Source: Oxalobacter sp.
GTDB lineage: Bacteria; Pseudomonadota; Gammaproteobacteria; Burkholderiales; Burkholderiaceae_D
DNA: 6,109 nucleotides
Reading direction: 5' to 3'
Assembly: GCA_012512465.1 (NCBI GenBank)
Contig: JAAZED010000285.1
Coordinates: 1 to 6,109 of the forward strand
Positions 1 to 5,497 of this stretch are shown here, piece by piece. Within the stretch, counting starts at the first letter, position 1, and every line of letters starts with the position of its first letter. The notes below the pieces were generated by a model, which was not told the origin of the DNA, did no database searches, and was given only the letters and a program-made list of their open reading frames with translations. The translations under genes and the position numbers were made by a program.

Positions 1-5
1 GGAAA

Positions 6-2399
6 ATGTTGCACGCTATTCAAGAGTCCGATTCAGATAATCAGCTGAAAAAAACCCTCAAAGGCGCAGAAAAAGTATTTGAGTTCATCCAGAAACGGGA
101 TGGACGAAAGGTGCCATATGACATTGCCAAAATTGCAGCGGCCATCAACAAGGCCTTAACGGCGTGTAACCGGGGAAGTGTGGATGAAAGCATACGCCTT
201 GCCAAAGGAGTGGAACAGAAACTGGGTTTCAGGTTCAAGGGCAATTCCCCCAGCATTGAAGATATCCAGGATACCGTGGAAACCATCCTGATGGACAATG
301 GCTACGCCTATGTAGCCAAGAAATATATCCTCTACCGTTCTGAACGCAGCCGGGTTCGTGCGCGCAATACCAGCCTCATGCGCATTTTTGACGAACTGAC
401 CCACAAGGAAGCCAACCTCTCCGATATCAAGCGTGACAATGCCAATATCGATGGGGACACCGCCATGGGTGTCATGCTCAAGTACGGCTCGGAAGGCGCA
501 AAGAATTATTATGAGAATTTCGTCCTCGCACCGCAGCAGGCCAAGGCCCATTCGGAAGGCGATATCCATATCCATGACTTTGATTTTTATACCCTGACGA
601 CCACCTGCTGCCAGATTGATATCAAGAGGTTGTTTGAAGGCGGCTTTTCAACCGGGCACGGCAACCTGAGGGAGCCAAACAGCATCCAGAGCTATGCGGC
701 ACTGGCCTGTATTGCTATCCAGTCCAATCAGAACGACCAGCATGGCGGGCAAAGTATTCCTAATTTCGACTATGGCCTCGCGCTGGGCGTGGAAAAGTCC
801 TACAAGAAGAATTATGTCTCCAACTTCTTCAAGGCCATGAAACTGCTGGCGCCAGCGGTTGCCCTGACGAAAGATGCAACCCGGGAAAAATTTGAGGCCA
901 TTGAAGCAGAAACGGGGCTTTTTCCGAGTCTCGCAATAACAGAAGCTTTCCAGGCAAAAGAAACAGAAGTCTTTTCCGCCATTGTTGACGATGCAGCCAC
1001 TCTCTCTGCCATTCAGGCTTTTGCCATCGAAAATGCCGAAGCAGAAACGGATCGGGATGTCCGCCAGGCCATGGAAGCGCTGGTGCACAACCTCAATACC
1101 ATGCACAGCCGTGCCGGTGCGCAGACACCATTTTCCAGTATCAATTACGGCACAGATGTTTCCCCGGAAGGCCGTATGATTATCCGCAACATCCTGCTGG
1201 CAACGGAATCCGGCCTGGGCAATGGTGAAACCGCCATCTTCCCGATCAATATTTTCAAGGTCAAGGAAGGGGTGAACTATAATCCGGAAGATCCGAACTA
1301 TGATCTTTTCCGGTTGGCCTGCAAGGTGAGTGCCAAGCGCCTCTTCCCGAATTTTGCTTTCCTGGATGCGCCGTTCAACCTGCAGTACTATCGCGCGGGC
1401 CGTCCGGAAACCGAGGCGGTGTATATGGGCTGCCGTACCCGTGTCATGGGCAACTCCTATGACCCGGAAAACGAGATCGCTTTTGGCAGGGGTAACCTGA
1501 GTTTTACCTCGATCAACCTGCCGCGCATTGCCTTGAACAGCAAAGGCAGTATTGAATGGTTCTTTGATGAGCTGGAACGCAGGATGGAGCTGGTTGCCAA
1601 ACAGCTTTTAGACCGTTTTGCTATCCAGTCATCCAAAAAAGTCAGAAATTTCCCGTTCCTCATGGGGCAGGGTATCTGGCACGGTTCGGAAAAACTGGGG
1701 CCCAATGATGAGGTGGGCGAGGTATTGAAGCACGGTACGCTGTCAATCGGCTTTATCGGCCTGGCAGAAACCCTTGTTGCACTGACAGGCAAGCATCATG
1801 GTGAATCTCCCGAGTCACGCAACCTTGGCCTCGAAATCATCGGATTCATGAATGATTTCCTGGACAGGAAGACGCAGGAAACGGGCCTGAATTTCTCTTT
1901 GCTGGCGACACCGGCAGAAGGGCTTTCCGGCCGTTTTGTCCGCATGGACAAGAAGAAGTTCGGCGTGATTGAAGGTGTGACGGATCGCGAATACTACACC
2001 AACGGTTTTCATGTGCCGGTCTATTTCCCGATCCCGGCCTTTGAGAAGATCCAGATCGAAGCGCCTTACCACGCCCTGACAGCGGCAGGCCATATCACGT
2101 ATGTTGAACTGGATGGTGATGCCTCCAACAACGCCAAGGCATTTGAAAAAGTGGTGCGCGCCATGAAGGAAGCCGGTGTGGGTTATGGTTCTGTCAACCA
2201 TCCGGTTGACCGTGATCCGATCTGCGGTTACAACGGCATCATTAATGATGAATGTCCGAAATGCGGCCGCAAGGAAGAAGAGCATGTCGTGAAATTTGAG
2301 CGTATCCGCCGTATTACGGGCTATCTGGTCGGTACACTGGACCGCTTCAATAATGCGAAGCGGGCCGAGGAGTCCGAACGTGTCAAACATAATATCTGA
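6..2399 (+). CDS. nrdD: Anaerobic (class III) ribonucleoside-triphosphate reductase, catalytic subunit NrdD
   Basis: Reduces ribonucleoside triphosphates to deoxyribonucleotides without oxygen, using a glycyl radical installed by NrdG; cytoplasmic. An ATP-cone allosteric domain spans about residues 26-118 (QKRDGRKVPYD near its start), so dATP/ATP control of activity is expected. The catalytic barrel shows HIHDFDFYTLTTTCCQID with Cys201/Cys202, QSNQNDQHGG near 240, HNLNTMHSRAGAQTPF from 361, the presumed thiyl-radical Cys476 in MGCRTRVMGN, and GRGNLSFTSINLPR from 494. The C-terminal zinc region has Cys740, Cys750 and Cys753, followed by the glycyl-radical loop RITGYLVG with Gly772 and an RVKH tail. 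At 797 aa it is longer than the roughly 710-aa E. coli enzyme, partly from an N-terminal extension of about 24 residues. The ATG lies only 5 bases into the window, so an upstream start and the promoter, including any NrdR boxes, cannot be seen. Identity is near certain; the exact start is less so. Confidence 0.97.
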   Translation: MLHAIQESDSDNQLKKTLKGAEKVFEFIQKRDGRKVPYDIAKIAAAINKALTACNRGSVDESIRLAKGVEQKLGFRFKGNSPSIEDIQDTVETILMDNGYAYVAKKYILYRSERSRVRARNTSLMRIFDELTHKEANLSDIKRDNANIDGDTAMGVMLKYGSEGAKNYYENFVLAPQQAKAHSEGDIHIHDFDFYTLTTTCCQIDIKRLFEGGFSTGHGNLREPNSIQSYAALACIAIQSNQNDQHGGQSIPNFDYGLALGVEKSYKKNYVSNFFKAMKLLAPAVALTKDATREKFEAIEAETGLFPSLAITEAFQAKETEVFSAIVDDAATLSAIQAFAIENAEAETDRDVRQAMEALVHNLNTMHSRAGAQTPFSSINYGTDVSPEGRMIIRNILLATESGLGNGETAIFPINIFKVKEGVNYNPEDPNYDLFRLACKVSAKRLFPNFAFLDAPFNLQYYRAGRPETEAVYMGCRTRVMGNSYDPENEIAFGRGNLSFTSINLPRIALNSKGSIEWFFDELERRMELVAKQLLDRFAIQSSKKVRNFPFLMGQGIWHGSEKLGPNDEVGEVLKHGTLSIGFIGLAETLVALTGKHHGESPESRNLGLEIIGFMNDFLDRKTQETGLNFSLLATPAEGLSGRFVRMDKKKFGVIEGVTDREYYTNGFHVPVYFPIPAFEKIQIEAPYHALTAAGHITYVELDGDASNNAKAFEKVVRAMKEAGVGYGSVNHPVDRDPICGYNGIINDECPKCGRKEEEHVVKFERIRRITGYLVGTLDRFNNAKRAEESERVKHNI
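2367..2372 (+). promoter_or_regulatory. Ribosome binding site that fixes the nrdG start
   Basis: GAGGAG lies 7 bases before the GTG at 2380, inside the last codons of nrdD. The upstream in-frame ATGs at 2296 and 2353 have no comparable purine-rich site, and starting there would add residues without NrdG character. This decides for the GTG start. Confidence 0.8.
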
Positions 2400-2913
2400 G
2401 ACCATTCGTGTCGCGGGCATAGAAAATGACTCGATAACAGACGGCCCCGGGCTGCGCTTTACACTCTTTGTCCAGGGATGCCCACGGGTATGCCCTGGAT
2501 GTCACAACCCCCAGTCCATTCCCCTCGAAGGGGGAGAACGTTATACAACGGAAGACCTGATCGGGCGGATTCGCAACAATCCGCTCCTCACTGGCGTGAC
2601 ATTTTCCGGGGGAGAGCCCCTGATTCAGGCCGTCGCACTGTTGCCATTGGCAAAAATGATCCATGAAGACAACCTGGATCTGGCGATTTATACCGGCTAT
2701 ACCTTTGAAGAGATTCTGAGGGAAAATGATCCCGAGGTTCTTGCACTGCTTTCATTTGCCGATATACTCATTGACGGGCCGTACATCATCAGAAAACGGA
2801 ATCTCTCCCTGCGCTTTCGCGGATCAGGCAACCAGCGTATCCTGGATGTGCCGAAATCACTCGCTGCAAGGGAAGCGGTATGGACCGATGACAACGACTG
2901 GACAGGGGAATAG
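2380..2913 (+). CDS. nrdG: Anaerobic ribonucleotide reductase activating protein NrdG (radical SAM)
   Basis: Radical SAM activase that cleaves S-adenosylmethionine and abstracts hydrogen from the NrdD glycine to make the glycyl radical. With the GTG start it is 177 aa. The opening (ETIRVAGIENDSITDGPGLR) is typical of the family. The iron-sulfur motif is Cys34-PRV-Cys38-PG-Cys41, CxxxCxxC, binding a 4Fe-4S cluster. The SAM-contacting TFSGGEP has GGE at 77-79. YTGYTFEE (104-111) and DILIDGPY (128-135), then a RGSGNQRI segment near 148-154, complete the NrdG pattern. It overlaps nrdD by 20 bp (2380-2399) in another frame, which suggests coupled translation and co-regulated supply of enzyme and activase. 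A longer 205-aa reading from ATG 2296 is possible but unlikely. The fold is intact, with no missing key residue. Confidence 0.96.
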   Translation: MSNIISETIRVAGIENDSITDGPGLRFTLFVQGCPRVCPGCHNPQSIPLEGGERYTTEDLIGRIRNNPLLTGVTFSGGEPLIQAVALLPLAKMIHEDNLDLAIYTGYTFEEILRENDPEVLALLSFADILIDGPYIIRKRNLSLRFRGSGNQRILDVPKSLAAREAVWTDDNDWTGE

Positions 2914-2946
2914 CCCCATCCGGTTTCATTGAAGAACAACAGACAC

Positions 2947-2955
2947 AGGAAAGGA
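2947..2955 (+). promoter_or_regulatory. Ribosome binding site of the gloA-like gene
   Basis: AGGAAAGGA ends 6 bases before the ATG at 2962. It favours this start over the in-frame ATG at 2929, which would add an 11-residue basic leader and place this purine tract inside the coding region. Confidence 0.7.
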
Positions 2956-2961
2956 CTCCAC

Positions 2962-3342
2962 ATGCGCTTTCTTCATACGATGATCAGGGTAGGTGACCTG
3001 CAGCGGTCGATTGATTTTTATACCAATGTGCTGGGCATGAAACTCTTGCGGACCATGGATAACCCGGAGTTTGAGTACACCCTGGCTTATCTGGGCTATG
3101 GCAGCAATCCCGAGCATGCTGAACTGGAACTCACCTGGAATTACGGGGTTTCCAGCTATGACATGGGCACAGCCTATGGACATATCGCCCTGGGTACCGA
3201 GAATATTTATACTTTCTGTGACAGCATCCGGGCAAAGGGTGCCAAAATCACCAGGGAACCCGGCCCTGTCAAGGGCGGCACGACTGTGATTGCCTTTCTG
3301 GAAGACCCGGATGGCTACCGGATCGAGCTGATAGAGACATGA
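2962..3342 (+). CDS. gloA: Lactoylglutathione lyase (glyoxalase I), Ni-type
   Basis: Converts the hemithioacetal of methylglyoxal and glutathione into S-lactoylglutathione, the first step of methylglyoxal detoxification; cytoplasmic homodimer. The start [20 protein letters not shown] and the end [14 protein letters not shown] are glyoxalase I signatures. All four metal ligands fall at the residue numbers of E. coli GloA: His5, Glu56 (in AELELTWN), His74 (in YGHIALG) and Glu122. The 126-aa length, lacking the insertions of the longer zinc enzymes, points to the nickel/cobalt-dependent bacterial class. The gene lies 48 bp after nrdG on the same strand with no terminator visible between, so read-through from nrdDG is plausible. 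It needs glutathione, consistent with a proteobacterial host. The start is set by the strong ribosome binding site; the name is confident. Confidence 0.95.
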   Translation: MRFLHTMIRVGDLQRSIDFYTNVLGMKLLRTMDNPEFEYTLAYLGYGSNPEHAELELTWNYGVSSYDMGTAYGHIALGTENIYTFCDSIRAKGAKITREPGPVKGGTTVIAFLEDPDGYRIELIET

Positions 3343-3402
3343 CGATTCATTATCAAGTGACCGGCAGGCTTTTTAATGCGGGCTGAACCTGATGAAGCGT
3401 AT

Positions 3403-3636
3403 TTACTTCTTTTTTTGCGATTCCAGTTTCTGGAGCAGGCGTCCGGCCCGGCGCTGATGCTGTTTTTTCGCATCTGATGTTGCAACAGTATCATACTCGG
3501 ATGGATCAAGTCCCTTGGCCAGTTCCTGCATCTTTCTTTCGTGAACCAGCCGGGCAATATCTTCGACCGTCACACTGCTGACCTGGGCAAAATCCAGACG
3601 CTTAGCATAACAGAATATCCCTGATTGTCCTGACAT
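3403..3636 (-). CDS. Hypothetical small basic protein (doubtful ORF)
   Basis: I do not recognise this 77-codon ORF. It reads toward gloA. From about residue 24 it looks protein-like: VEDIARLVHERKMQELAKG suggests an amphipathic helix, and the remainder to the end is rich in Lys, Arg and Gln and finishes in KKK, so a basic, possibly nucleic-acid-binding tail is conceivable. The first 22 residues look less natural, and the ATG at 3636 has no Shine-Dalgarno sequence. A GTG at 3573 (residue 22) has an AGG six bases upstream and would give a 56-aa protein. An in-frame TAA just upstream rules out a longer form. No domain, cysteine motif or membrane segment is seen. It could be a chance ORF; if so, 3343-3862 is a 520-bp stretch without a gene. 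Confidence 0.4.
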   Translation of the reverse strand: MSGQSGIFCYAKRLDFAQVSSVTVEDIARLVHERKMQELAKGLDPSEYDTVATSDAKKQHQRRAGRLLQKLESQKKK

Positions 3637-3688
3637 GGGCTGACAGGTTTTTTAAGCGGGGCACTTGTTTTTATCATGCGGAAAAGGG

Positions 3689-3764
3689 TGCTGATCCGTT
3701 TTTTTGCATCCGAAGAGACCGACTTACTATGAGCGCATAGTATACAAAGAAAGACGGATCAGCA
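3689..3764 (+). repeat. Nested inverted repeat, possible structured RNA or cruciform
   Basis: TGCTGATCCGT (3689-3699) is exactly inverted at 3754-3764 (ACGGATCAGCA). On a + strand RNA the pairing continues inward over the T run (3700-3705) with 3748-3753 through two U-G wobbles, giving a 17-bp stem. Inside sits a second hairpin, TACTATG (3725-3731) with CATAGTA (3736-3742) and an AGCG loop, joined by a lopsided internal loop of 19 and 5 bases. No T-run follows either arm, so it is not a normal terminator, and no flanking direct repeat is seen. Its role is unknown: small RNA, protein-binding site or a miniature repeat element are all open. Confidence 0.6.
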
Positions 3765-3824
3765 GAGAAAGCGCGATACACAGGAAGCGGCCTGGCGGGG
3801 AAGTGAAAAGCGGCTGCTGAAACA

Positions 3825-3852
3825 ACATGCCGGGAGCGTATTCCCGGCATGT
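3825..3852 (-). terminator. Hairpin terminator after the 44-aa peptide gene
   Basis: ACATGCCGGGA (3825-3835) pairs perfectly with TCCCGGCATGT (3842-3852) around a 6-base loop. It starts 10 bp beyond the stop codon of the - strand gene at 3863. On the - strand it is followed by TGTTT, a weak U-tract, so termination there is plausible; on the + strand the following bases are also T-rich but interrupted, so it may act in both directions. Confidence 0.7.
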
Positions 3853-3862
3853 GTTGTGTTCC

Positions 3863-3997
3863 CTAGCGTACCGTCTGAATGAGGATACGGCTGGTGCCAT
3901 TCAGCGAAGCAAGCACTTCAGCTGAGGCAAATGTATTCACTGTGGCGAACGTCACGCCAACCAGAAGAATTAACAGGGGGACAAAGTAGTTGCGCAT
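3863..3997 (-). CDS. Unknown 44-aa peptide with signal-peptide-like or single membrane segment
   Basis: I do not recognise this peptide, but it looks like a real gene. It begins MRNYFVPLLILLVGVTF: a short positive N-terminus, then a hydrophobic stretch at about 5-20. A TFASAEV segment follows, with an Ala24-Ser-Ala26 signal-peptidase-type site before Glu27. Cleavage there would release an 18-residue peptide ending in RILIQTVR; without cleavage it would be a single-span inner-membrane peptide. AAAGGAA (4003-4009) lies 5 bases before the ATG, and a strong hairpin terminator follows the stop by 10 bp. The frame is open upstream to an ATG at 4099, but that 34-residue extension lacks signal character and would bury the ribosome binding site, so I chose the inner start. 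It is divergent from the SanA-like gene. Function unknown; secreted peptide, small membrane regulator or type I toxin-like peptide are all possible. Confidence 0.65.
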   Translation of the reverse strand: MRNYFVPLLILLVGVTFATVNTFASAEVLASLNGTSRILIQTVR

Positions 3998-4158
3998 GAT
4001 TATTCCTTTACTTCTGATGCTTGAAACGCTGGTTTCGCCAATGCGCTGAAATAACTTGCTGCAGGGTGAAACCATCCGGATAATGTTCTCTCCATGCAAA
4101 TCATTCTACGCCGGTCTTTTTCTCTTCGTGATTGTTTATATCAATGGCTTAATAACTG
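3998..4158. other. Intergenic region between the divergent 44-aa gene and SanA-like gene
   Basis: 161 bp between two divergent starts. Apart from the AAAGGAA ribosome binding site of the small gene, I see no convincing promoter pair, operator or hairpin. The - strand has an isolated TAGAAT that could be a -10 element without a good -35; the + strand has AT-rich sequence at 4131-4155 that may carry the promoter of the SanA-like gene. Neither is strong enough to annotate. Confidence 0.5.
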
Positions 4159-4737
4159 ATGCTAAATAAACGGATCCGCATTCTTTTCCTTGTTTTGGCC
4201 ATGCCCCTTGTGCTTTGCCTGTCTGTTGGAGGCCTTATTGCCTGGAAAGGTTTCAGTGACAGGGTTTTTATGGCCGATGTCGGGGTTGTGCTGGGCAACC
4301 ATGTTTATGCCGATGGAACGCCATCTCCCCGCCTGGCATCCCGTCTGGACAAGGCAGCCGAACTGTACAGGAAAGGATTTATCCCTCTTATTATTGTCAG
4401 TGGTGGAAGAGGGAAAAACAAACGGGAAGAAGCGCCTGCCATGAAGCAATATCTTGTCGGGCAGGGGATTCCCGCAGGGGATATCGTGGAAGACCCGAAT
4501 GGGGTGGATACCCGTCAGACAGCCGTGTTTACGGCCGCTTTTCTGAAGCAGAACGGATTAAAAAGTGCGATTGCGGTCAGCCAGTATTTCCATTTGCCGC
4601 GGTGTGAACTGGCCTTTGAAATGGAAGGGGTGCCTGAAGTTGGTACGGCTCACGCTGATTACCGCGAGTGGCGGGAAATCTATTCACTGCTGCGCGAGAT
4701 TCCCGGCTGGCTGGCATACCGTTTAAGGCTCAAGTAG
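4159..4737 (+). CDS. SanA/YdcF-like DUF218 protein, membrane-anchored
   Basis: A 192-aa member of the DUF218 (YdcF/SanA) family. An N-terminal membrane anchor spans about residues 6-28, with basic residues before it, so the domain should face the periplasm. The domain opens with ADVGVVLGNHVY (39-50) and a conserved SPRLASRLDKAAELY helix. It continues with PLIIVSGGRG (76-85), a REEAPAMKQYL segment, GIPAGDIVEDPNGVDTRQTA (103-122) containing the family Thr-Arg-x-Thr pattern, and VSQYFHLPR. In E. coli, SanA is linked to envelope barrier function and vancomycin exclusion at high temperature; the biochemical activity of the family is not well defined, so only an envelope role is inferred here. No clear Shine-Dalgarno precedes the ATG, but later starts would cut into the anchor. 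The last 8 bp overlap the end of the convergent tetR gene. Confidence 0.9.
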   Translation: MLNKRIRILFLVLAMPLVLCLSVGGLIAWKGFSDRVFMADVGVVLGNHVYADGTPSPRLASRLDKAAELYRKGFIPLIIVSGGRGKNKREEAPAMKQYLVGQGIPAGDIVEDPNGVDTRQTAVFTAAFLKQNGLKSAIAVSQYFHLPRCELAFEMEGVPEVGTAHADYREWREIYSLLREIPGWLAYRLRLK

Positions 4738-5404
4738 CGCCGTAGGCTGCCATGAAGACATCCACTGCTGAGGCCACCATCTTTTTGATACGGGATGCAG
4801 GCAATGACTCTCCCACATCCAGCATATAGTATTCATAGCACTCGGCATCAAGCAGGCTGCGTATATGGGCGGCGGCAACCCACGCATCTGTCTTTTTCAG
4901 ATAACCTGCCGCCATTGCCTTTTCCAGATAGTCGGCAACCCGCTGCCGGGCTCTTTTGGGACCGTTTTCATAATAAAGCCGGCCGATTTCTGATTGCCGG
5001 GATTCGGCAAACAGCAGGCGGCGAATGGCCAGGACTTCCGGCATGTAAATGAAGCTGATGAAGTTTTCTCCAAAGCAGCGCAGCGTTTCCGGCACATTGA
5101 CTACCGGCCCCTGCAGTGCAGAAAGCGCTGTCTCAATCCGGTTGCGGGTGGCATCGGTAAGTATCGTTATCCTCAGATCAATCATCGGGGCGACGTCCGG
5201 GTTCTGAACCTGGGTAATGTCCCGGACAACCTCGAGAAATATCGCTTCCTTGGAAGGAAAGTGGTTGTACAGTGTGGTTTTGGAGCCGCCTACCCGCGCT
5301 GCGATGATGTTCATCGACGCATTGTGGAAGCCCATTTCCCGGAATACCTGCACGGCGGCATCCAGTATGGCCTGTCTTTTTTTGCTTCGTGTTTTGCTGG
5401 TCAT
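4730..5404 (-). CDS. TetR/AcrR-family transcriptional repressor
   Basis: A 224-aa one-component repressor. The N-terminal DNA-binding domain is clear: RQAILDAAVQVFREMGFHNAS (10-30) is helix 1 and its turn, then the helix-turn-helix NIIAARVGGSKTTLYNHFPS (32-51) with the TLYNHF recognition-helix signature and KEAIF after it. The remaining 170 residues form the all-helical ligand and dimer domain, resembling the AefR-like C-terminal group, though I cannot assign the ligand. It is transcribed divergently from a NodT-type efflux gene with a large palindrome between them, the classic arrangement for a local repressor of a drug or solvent efflux operon that also controls itself. The ATG at 5404 is preceded by a run of seven Ts and no Shine-Dalgarno, so translation may be weak. 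It ends inside the convergent SanA-like gene. Confidence 0.95.
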   Translation of the reverse strand: MTSKTRSKKRQAILDAAVQVFREMGFHNASMNIIAARVGGSKTTLYNHFPSKEAIFLEVVRDITQVQNPDVAPMIDLRITILTDATRNRIETALSALQGPVVNVPETLRCFGENFISFIYMPEVLAIRRLLFAESRQSEIGRLYYENGPKRARQRVADYLEKAMAAGYLKKTDAWVAAAHIRSLLDAECYEYYMLDVGESLPASRIKKMVASAVDVFMAAYGAT

Positions 5405-5430
5405 GTCTGTAAAAAAATAGTGAATTCGGC

Positions 5431-5458
5431 TTGACTGTATCTTTAATTTGCGTATTAT
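5431..5458 (+). promoter_or_regulatory. Predicted sigma-70 promoter of the efflux gene
   Basis: TTGACT (5431-5436) and TATTAT (5453-5458), each one base from consensus, are 16 bp apart. Transcription would start near 5465, inside the operator, about 33 bases before the ATG at 5498. Confidence 0.6.
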
Positions 5459-5480
5459 TGTACCGTACTGTACGGTTCAA
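5452..5480 (-). promoter_or_regulatory. Predicted sigma-70 promoter of the tetR gene
   Basis: Reading the - strand, TTGAAC (5480-5475) and TAATAC (5457-5452) are exactly 17 bp apart. The -10 element coincides with that of the divergent efflux promoter, and the whole spacer is operator sequence, so a bound repressor would block it. The leader would be about 40 bases. Confidence 0.5.
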
Positions 5481-5481
5481 T
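5457..5481. promoter_or_regulatory. TetR-type operator palindrome
   Basis: The core ACCGTAC-T-GTACGGT (5462-5476) is a perfect 7-1-7 palindrome centred on T5469. After one mismatched pair (5461/5477) the symmetry continues four more pairs outward (5457-5460 with 5478-5481), giving 11 matching pairs of 12. Its size and position over both divergent promoters fit a binding site for the adjacent TetR protein. Confidence 0.8.
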
Positions 5482-5497
5482 TTTATAGAAAAATCCG

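Noticed and set aside
1815..2420. 201-codon ORF on the - strand
   Set aside because: It lies wholly across nrdD and the start of nrdG, whose motifs are unmistakable, and it shows no recognisable domain; a shadow frame.
3394..3416. Possible terminator after gloA: GAAG/CTTC hairpin followed by seven Ts
   Set aside because: The stem is only 4 bp with an 8-base loop, and the T-run is explained by the KKK codons of the opposite-strand ORF. Too weak to annotate.
3630..3656. CCTG/CAGG stem followed by TTTTTT, a terminator-like pattern on the + strand
   Set aside because: The 4-bp stem does not extend and the site is about 290 bp past the gloA stop.
3672..3730. Short + strand ORF of 18 codons running through the inverted repeat
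   Set aside because: No ribosome binding site, and the sequence is constrained by the repeat; no reason to think it is translated.
3689..3764. Insertion-sequence remnant with terminal inverted repeats
   Set aside because: No flanking target-site duplication and no transposase sequence inside; only a repeat search could revive this.
3785..3814. Direct repeat AAGCGGC at 3785 and 3808
   Set aside because: Seven bases repeated twice is expected by chance; no further copies or array.
3998..4099. N-terminal extension of the 44-aa peptide to the ATG at 4099
   Set aside because: The extra 34 residues have no signal or domain character, and a good ribosome binding site marks the inner ATG at 3997.
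4994..5434. 146-codon + strand ORF over the tetR gene
   Set aside because: Opposite-strand shadow of a clear TetR protein with the canonical helix-turn-helix.
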